Position numbers and translations under genes: made by a program
Source of the DNA: an uncultured Oscillospiraceae bacterium
GTDB lineage: Bacteria > Bacillota > Clostridia > Oscillospirales > Oscillospiraceae
Direction of reading: 5' to 3'
NCBI GenBank assembly: GCA_949841355.1
Contig: CATKZP010000014.1
Coordinates: forward strand, 1 to 64,000
DNA length: 64,000 bases
In this document: piece by piece, positions 60,884 to 64,000 of the stretch
How positions within the stretch are numbered: position 1 is the first letter of the stretch
How the letters are laid out: each line of letters starts with the position of its first letter
Notes under the pieces: model-generated
What the model was told of the DNA's origin: nothing
What the model saw: only the letters and a program-made list of their open reading frames with translations
The model's database searches: none

Positions 60884-61389
60884 AAATTGCGGTAATCGGG
60901 TACAGCGGGGCGGGGAAATCCACCCTGGCCCGGGTTCTGGGGGAGCGGTACGGCATCCCGGTGCTGCATTTCGATACGGTGCAGTTCACGCCAAACTGGC
61001 AGGAGCGGGACTGGGCAGAGGCCCACCAGTTGGTTCGCGAGTTTATGGAACAGCCATCGTGGGTGTTGGATGGGAACTATACCAAGTTTGAGTATGAGCG
61101 GCGCTTGTCGGAGGCGGATAGGATCATCATTTTGGATTTTCCGCGGCTGATCTGCTTTGCCCGGGCGTGGAGACGTTTTTTCACGTTTCACGGTAAAACC
61201 AGGCCGGATATGGCAGACGGCTGCTTAGAAAAAATGGACCCGGCGTTTATGTGGTGGATATTGTGGAAAGGGCGCACCCGCAAAAAACAGAAGGAATTCC
61301 AGCAGGTTGCAGAGAAATACCCTGCGAAAACTGTGATTTTGCATAATCAGAGAGATATTGACCGATATTTGGAGGGGCTTTCATGTTAG
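60880..61389 (+). CDS. P-loop kinase-like protein (FlaR/topology-modulation type) within the his operon
   Basis: A 169-aa P-loop NTPase. Walker [32 protein letters not shown]; a tryptophan-rich middle ([14 protein letters not shown]) typical of adenylate-kinase-related proteins annotated as DNA topology modulation protein FlaR. It overlaps hisA by 4 bp and hisF by 7 bp, so it is co-translated with histidine enzymes. It is not a known histidine enzyme; no phosphatase motif for the missing HisN step is visible. Confidence 0.85.
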   Translation: MKIAVIGYSGAGKSTLARVLGERYGIPVLHFDTVQFTPNWQERDWAEAHQLVREFMEQPSWVLDGNYTKFEYERRLSEADRIIILDFPRLICFARAWRRFFTFHGKTRPDMADGCLEKMDPAFMWWILWKGRTRKKQKEFQQVAEKYPAKTVILHNQRDIDRYLEGLSC

Positions 61390-62138
61390 CCAAACGCATC
61401 ATCCCCTGCCTGGACGTGCGGGACGGCCGGGTGGTAAAGGGGGTCAACTTTGTCAATATCCGGGACGCAGGCGACCCGGTGGAGCTGGCAAAATTCTATT
61501 CCGATCAGGGTGCGGATGAGATCGTGTTCCTGGATATCACCGCCACCAGCGACGCCCGGGATACCGTGGCCGATGTGGTAGAGCGCACCGCCGCCCAGGT
61601 GTTTGTCCCTCTCACGGTGGGGGGCGGCATTCGCACGCTGGACGACTTTCAGCGGCTGCTCAGAGCGGGGGCGGATAAGATTTCTGTCAACTCCGCAGCT
61701 GTAAAGGATAAAACCTTGATTCCTCGCGCGGCACAGCGGTTTGGGTCCCAGTGTGTGGTGTTGGCCATTGATGCCCGGCGCCGCCCTGAGGAGGGATACG
61801 AGGTAGTGACTGCGGGGGGGCGCACCCCTACGGGACTGGATGCGGTGGAATGGGCCCGCAGGGGACAGGAGCTGGGAGCGGGGGAGATCTTGCTTACCTC
61901 CATGGACGCGGACGGTACCAAGACGGGCTTTGACCTGGAGATGACCAGGGCGGTGACACAGGCCGTCTCCATCCCGGTGATCGCCTCCGGCGGATGCGGC
62001 AGTTTGGAGCATTTCGCCCAGGTGTTTACGGAGACGGGGTGCGACGCGGCGCTGGCGGCGTCTTTGTTCCATTTTGGAGAGCTGACTGTGCCCCAAGTGA
62101 AGGAATTTCTGCGGGGAAAGAATATCCCAGTGCGGTGA
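61383..62138 (+). CDS. hisF: Imidazole glycerol phosphate synthase, cyclase subunit
   Basis: A 251-aa TIM barrel partner of HisH. Catalytic D11 in [15 protein letters not shown]; second aspartate in [10 protein letters not shown]; phosphate-binding [12 protein letters not shown] and [10 protein letters not shown]. Normal length and start. Confidence 0.97.
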   Translation: MLAKRIIPCLDVRDGRVVKGVNFVNIRDAGDPVELAKFYSDQGADEIVFLDITATSDARDTVADVVERTAAQVFVPLTVGGGIRTLDDFQRLLRAGADKISVNSAAVKDKTLIPRAAQRFGSQCVVLAIDARRRPEEGYEVVTAGGRTPTGLDAVEWARRGQELGAGEILLTSMDADGTKTGFDLEMTRAVTQAVSIPVIASGGCGSLEHFAQVFTETGCDAALAASLFHFGELTVPQVKEFLRGKNIPVR

Positions 62139-62182
62139 TCTTTTGCGAAGAGGACTGTAATGAAGAAGATTGGGGTGAGACG

Positions 62183-62506
62183 ATGGATTTCGATTTGGAT
62201 ATGCTTTTTCAAAAATCGGAGCTTATTCCAGTGATTGTCCAAAACGTGGACAGCCGGGATGTGCTGATGCTGGGCTTTACCAACCGAGAGGCGATGGAGC
62301 GTACCCTGGAAACCAAAACCGCTTGGTTTTGGAGCCGCAGCAGGAAAAAGCTGTGGAACAAAGGGGAGACCAGCGGGAATTTTCTCCATGTGAAGGAGAT
62401 TTTTGCGGACTGCGATACGGACACCTTGCTCTACCTCTGCGTCCCGGACGGCCCCACCTGCCACACGGGGGCGGACAGTTGTTTTTTCAACCGAATCGCG
62501 CTATAA
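62183..62506 (+). CDS. hisI: Phosphoribosyl-AMP cyclohydrolase
   Basis: A 107-aa HisI, opening the adenine ring of PR-AMP. VIVQNVDSRDVLMLGFTNREA, WFWSRSRKKLWNKGETSGN (in part), metal-binding ADCDTDTLLY (DxDxD) and CHTGADSCFF. HisI and HisE are separate here. ATG 62183 follows GGGGTGAG. Confidence 0.96.
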   Translation: MDFDLDMLFQKSELIPVIVQNVDSRDVLMLGFTNREAMERTLETKTAWFWSRSRKKLWNKGETSGNFLHVKEIFADCDTDTLLYLCVPDGPTCHTGADSCFFNRIAL

Positions 62507-62532
62507 TGATTTTAGTTCAGGAGGGATATGCT

Positions 62533-62859
62533 ATGGAGAGTACGCTTGAGGCATTGTATCAGGTGGTATTGGATCGTAAGAAAAACCCCCAAGAGGGATC
62601 GTATACCTGCTACCTTTTTGACAAGGGGCTGGATAAGATTCTAAAAAAGGTGGGTGAGGAATGCGCTGAGACCATCATCGCTGCAAAAAACGACGTGCCT
62701 GTTGAGACGGTGGGGGAGGTTTCCGACCTCATATATCACTTGCTTGTGATGCTGGTGGAAAAGGGCATCCCGGTGAGCGACGTGCTGGCCGAGCTGGACC
62801 GCCGGGCGCATAAAATTGGGAACCTGAAGCGAATGAAGCAGGTGGATAAGGAGAGTTGA
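62533..62859 (+). CDS. hisE: Phosphoribosyl-ATP diphosphatase
   Basis: A 108-aa MazG-like alpha-helical pyrophosphohydrolase. EGSYTCYLFDKGLDKILKKVGEECAETIIAAK (in part) with the ExxE motif, then SDLIYHLLVMLVEKG. Strong AGGAGGG ribosome site. Closes the histidine operon; overlaps the upstream of the next gene. Confidence 0.96.
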   Translation: MESTLEALYQVVLDRKKNPQEGSYTCYLFDKGLDKILKKVGEECAETIIAAKNDVPVETVGEVSDLIYHLLVMLVEKGIPVSDVLAELDRRAHKIGNLKRMKQVDKES

Positions 62860-62861
62860 AT

Positions 62862-63584
62862 ATGGAAGAACGCAATATGAACCGCTATGACTTTGACAGC
62901 AGCTATGCGCAGAGAGGACTGACGCTGAATCAGTATGTATCCCGCACTTTCGGCTGGATGTTCGTGGGGCTGATGATTACCTTTTTGCTGGCGGCGGCGC
63001 TGGCTATGACCGGTGCGGTGATTTATCTCTTTGTGAATCCCTATATCCCCATGGTGCTGCTCATCGCAGAGGTCGCGGTGGTGTTCATCATGTCCGCGGG
63101 TATTTTGAAGCGGCCGGTGGGAGTTACCCGGATGCTGTTCGCGCTCTACTCCGTCCTCAATGGTTTGGTGTTCTCCGCGTACTTTGTGATCTATGACGTC
63201 GCTAATCTGGTGCTCATCTTTGGCCTGACCGCCCTGTTCTTCGGCGCGTTCGCCCTCTACGGCCGGTTTACCAAGACGGATCTGTCCAGGCTCCGCCCGC
63301 TGCTTTTCGGAGGACTTATCTTCCTGCTGATTGCCGGGATTCTGACCATGTTCCTCAACCTGAGTTCTATGGAACGGATCATCTGCATGGTAGGGATCGT
63401 GGTATTCTTGTGCTTCACCGCCTATGATGTGCAAAAGATCAAGGCCAACTACGAGTATTTCTGCGGCGACACGGTGATGCTGCAAAAAGCGTCCATTTAT
63501 TCCGCGCTCCAGCTGTATTTGGATTTCATTAACCTCTTCCTCTACCTGCTGCGCTTTTTGGGACGGGGCAGGAGCAGCAGGTAA
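62862..63584 (+). CDS. Bax inhibitor-1/YccA family membrane protein
   Basis: A 240-aa membrane protein with seven hydrophobic segments (e.g. TFGWMFVGLMITFLLAAALA, FGLTALFFGAFALYGRFTK, YLDFINLFLYLLRFLG). Family members are pH-sensitive Ca2+-leak channels or protease partners. ATG 62862 follows AAGGAGAG, right after hisE, so it may be the last gene of the operon. Ends at a clean terminator. Confidence 0.92.
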   Translation: MEERNMNRYDFDSSYAQRGLTLNQYVSRTFGWMFVGLMITFLLAAALAMTGAVIYLFVNPYIPMVLLIAEVAVVFIMSAGILKRPVGVTRMLFALYSVLNGLVFSAYFVIYDVANLVLIFGLTALFFGAFALYGRFTKTDLSRLRPLLFGGLIFLLIAGILTMFLNLSSMERIICMVGIVVFLCFTAYDVQKIKANYEYFCGDTVMLQKASIYSALQLYLDFINLFLYLLRFLGRGRSSR

Positions 63585-63605
63585 TTCAGCCTAGAGTACA
63601 AACGG

Positions 63606-63641
63606 AAAGAGACGCCGCTTTTTAAGCGGCGTCTCTTTTTT
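63606..63641 (+). terminator. Terminator after the BI-1-like gene
   Basis: Stem AAAGAGACGCCGCTT / AAGCGGCGTCTCTTT followed by TTT. Confidence 0.92.
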
Positions 63642-63651
63642 GCAAAATAAA

Positions 63652-63670
63652 AATCGTCCCTTTAAGGACG
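63652..63670 (-). terminator. Terminator of the small minus-strand gene
   Basis: Small hairpin CGTCC / GGACG (loop of six); on the minus strand it is followed by ATTTTTATTTT. Confidence 0.65.
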
Positions 63671-63704
63671 AGTTAAATCTTGTTACCATTGAAATTCCGT
63701 ATAT

Positions 63705-63788
63705 TCAGCGGTCGCTGGGAACGGTAGTCTCTCCGGCGAAGATCAACTCGTCGATATCAACGGGCATGGTCTGAAAGAAGACCTTCAT
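63705..63788 (-). CDS. 27-residue peptide gene, function unknown
   Basis: A short gene (MKVFFQTMPVDI..., ending VPSDR) with no signal peptide, cysteine or transmembrane stretch; acidic in the middle (DIDELIFAGE). It has every expression signal: a consensus promoter at 63821-63849, a full AAAGGAGGTGA ribosome site 5 nt before the ATG, and a terminator 35 bp downstream. It does not overlap another gene. It could be a regulatory or precursor peptide, or a leader; no family recognised. Confidence 0.65.
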   Translation of the reverse strand: MKVFFQTMPVDIDELIFAGETTVPSDR

Positions 63789-63820
63789 TTTCATCACCTC
63801 CTTTGCTATCCTTGTTGTGT

Positions 63821-63849
63821 ATTATAGCAATAAATGTTCAGTTTGTAAA
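63821..63849 (-). promoter_or_regulatory. Sigma-A promoter of the 27-residue gene
   Basis: On the minus strand TTTACA and a perfect TATAAT are 17 bp apart; start predicted ~63814. Confidence 0.85.
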
Positions 63850-63906
63850 GTACTATTTGTGAAAAATTTGAAATTCCATATCCTGTAAGTTCCGCTAAAA
63901 AAATGC

Positions 63907-63935
63907 TTGCTTTTTCGGCCAGGGTCTGCTATAAT
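63907..63935 (+). promoter_or_regulatory. Promoter of tRNA-Gly
   Basis: TTGCTT and TATAAT 17 bp apart, with TGC before the -10; transcript start a few bases before the tRNA. Confidence 0.8.
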
Positions 63936-63947
63936 GCAAAAACAGAT

Positions 63948-64000
63948 GCGGGTGTAGTTCAATGGCAGAATGTCAGCTTCCCAAGCTGAACACGGGGGTT
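63948..64000 (+). tRNA. tRNA-Gly(CCC), 3' end cut by the window edge
   Basis: GCGGGTGTAGTTCAATGGCA gives the acceptor and D arm; the anticodon arm TCAGC-TTCCCAA-GCTGA has anticodon CCC. The T arm begins at the window edge. A perfect promoter precedes it. Confidence 0.92.

Noticed and set aside
61175-61199. ACGTTTCACGGTAAAACC as another parS site
   Set aside because: The palindrome is broken by an insertion and mismatches, unlike the exact core in polC.
1-64000. CRISPR arrays, rRNA genes, intact insertion sequences or prophage genes
   Set aside because: No regularly spaced repeats, rRNA segments, complete transposases or phage structural genes were seen on reading through.

Overview
The window is a 64 kb stretch of a GC-rich, spore-forming Clostridia chromosome. 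It most resembles gut Oscillospiraceae of the Flavonifractor/Oscillibacter type. The evidence is a pro-sigma-E/SpoIIGA/sigma-G cluster, PolC-type polymerase, a tyrosine T-box leader, HisZ/short-HisG histidine synthesis, strong Shine-Dalgarno sequences and a butyrate-type CoA pathway. The species assignment is inference. The first ~2.3 kb are visibly more AT-rich than the rest.

Layout. 1-2.3 kb: end of a type I restriction-modification locus (hsdM 3' end, hsdS), followed by decayed DNA holding the N-terminus of a large serine recombinase. 2.3-13.6 kb: a sigma-54 regulon. A minus-strand operon (thiolase, 3-hydroxybutyryl-CoA dehydrogenase, crotonase, acyl-CoA dehydrogenase) is divergent from a PAS-AAA-HTH enhancer-binding protein gene. 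A plus-strand operon follows: family III CoA-transferase, 4-hydroxybutyryl-CoA dehydratase, a small CGGCNP protein, an AtoE-like carrier and an SDR. Both operons carry textbook -24/-12 promoters, and rpoN lies just downstream. Together they suggest uptake of a C4 hydroxy- or unsaturated acid, activation to a CoA ester, conversion to crotonyl-CoA, then oxidation to acetyl-CoA or reduction to butyryl-CoA.

15.2-31.9 kb: a lipoprotein gene, then a housekeeping run (nusB, tsaD-like, xseA, xseB, ispA, PAP2-like, dxs, tlyA, nadK, argR, recN, HAD). A tyrosine T-box leader comes next, controlling a GNAT gene and tyrS, followed by an rlmA-like methyltransferase and a 516-aa protein of unknown function. 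31.9-38 kb: an EEP phosphatase, ogt, a DUF7674-like gene, an amidohydrolase, rarA, a DUF951 gene and hisC. 38-43.5 kb: spoIIGA-sigE-sigG, a region with two copies of a terminator-containing repeat, and minus-strand ymxH and rpsB-tsf.

43.6-54.2 kb: pyrH-frr-uppS-cdsA-dxr-rseP-ispG-polC, with a ParB-type parS site inside the 5' part of polC. 54.3-55.2 kb: two small minus-strand genes. 55.3-62.9 kb: the histidine operon hisZGD-[Phd-DUF2007]-hisBHA-[P-loop kinase]-hisFIE. The end of the window holds a Bax-inhibitor-1-like gene, an isolated 27-codon gene with its own promoter and terminator, and the start of tRNA-Gly(CCC).

The MEP isoprenoid route is represented by dxs, dxr, ispG, ispA and uppS. 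Histidine synthesis is nearly complete; no histidinol-phosphatase was seen here.
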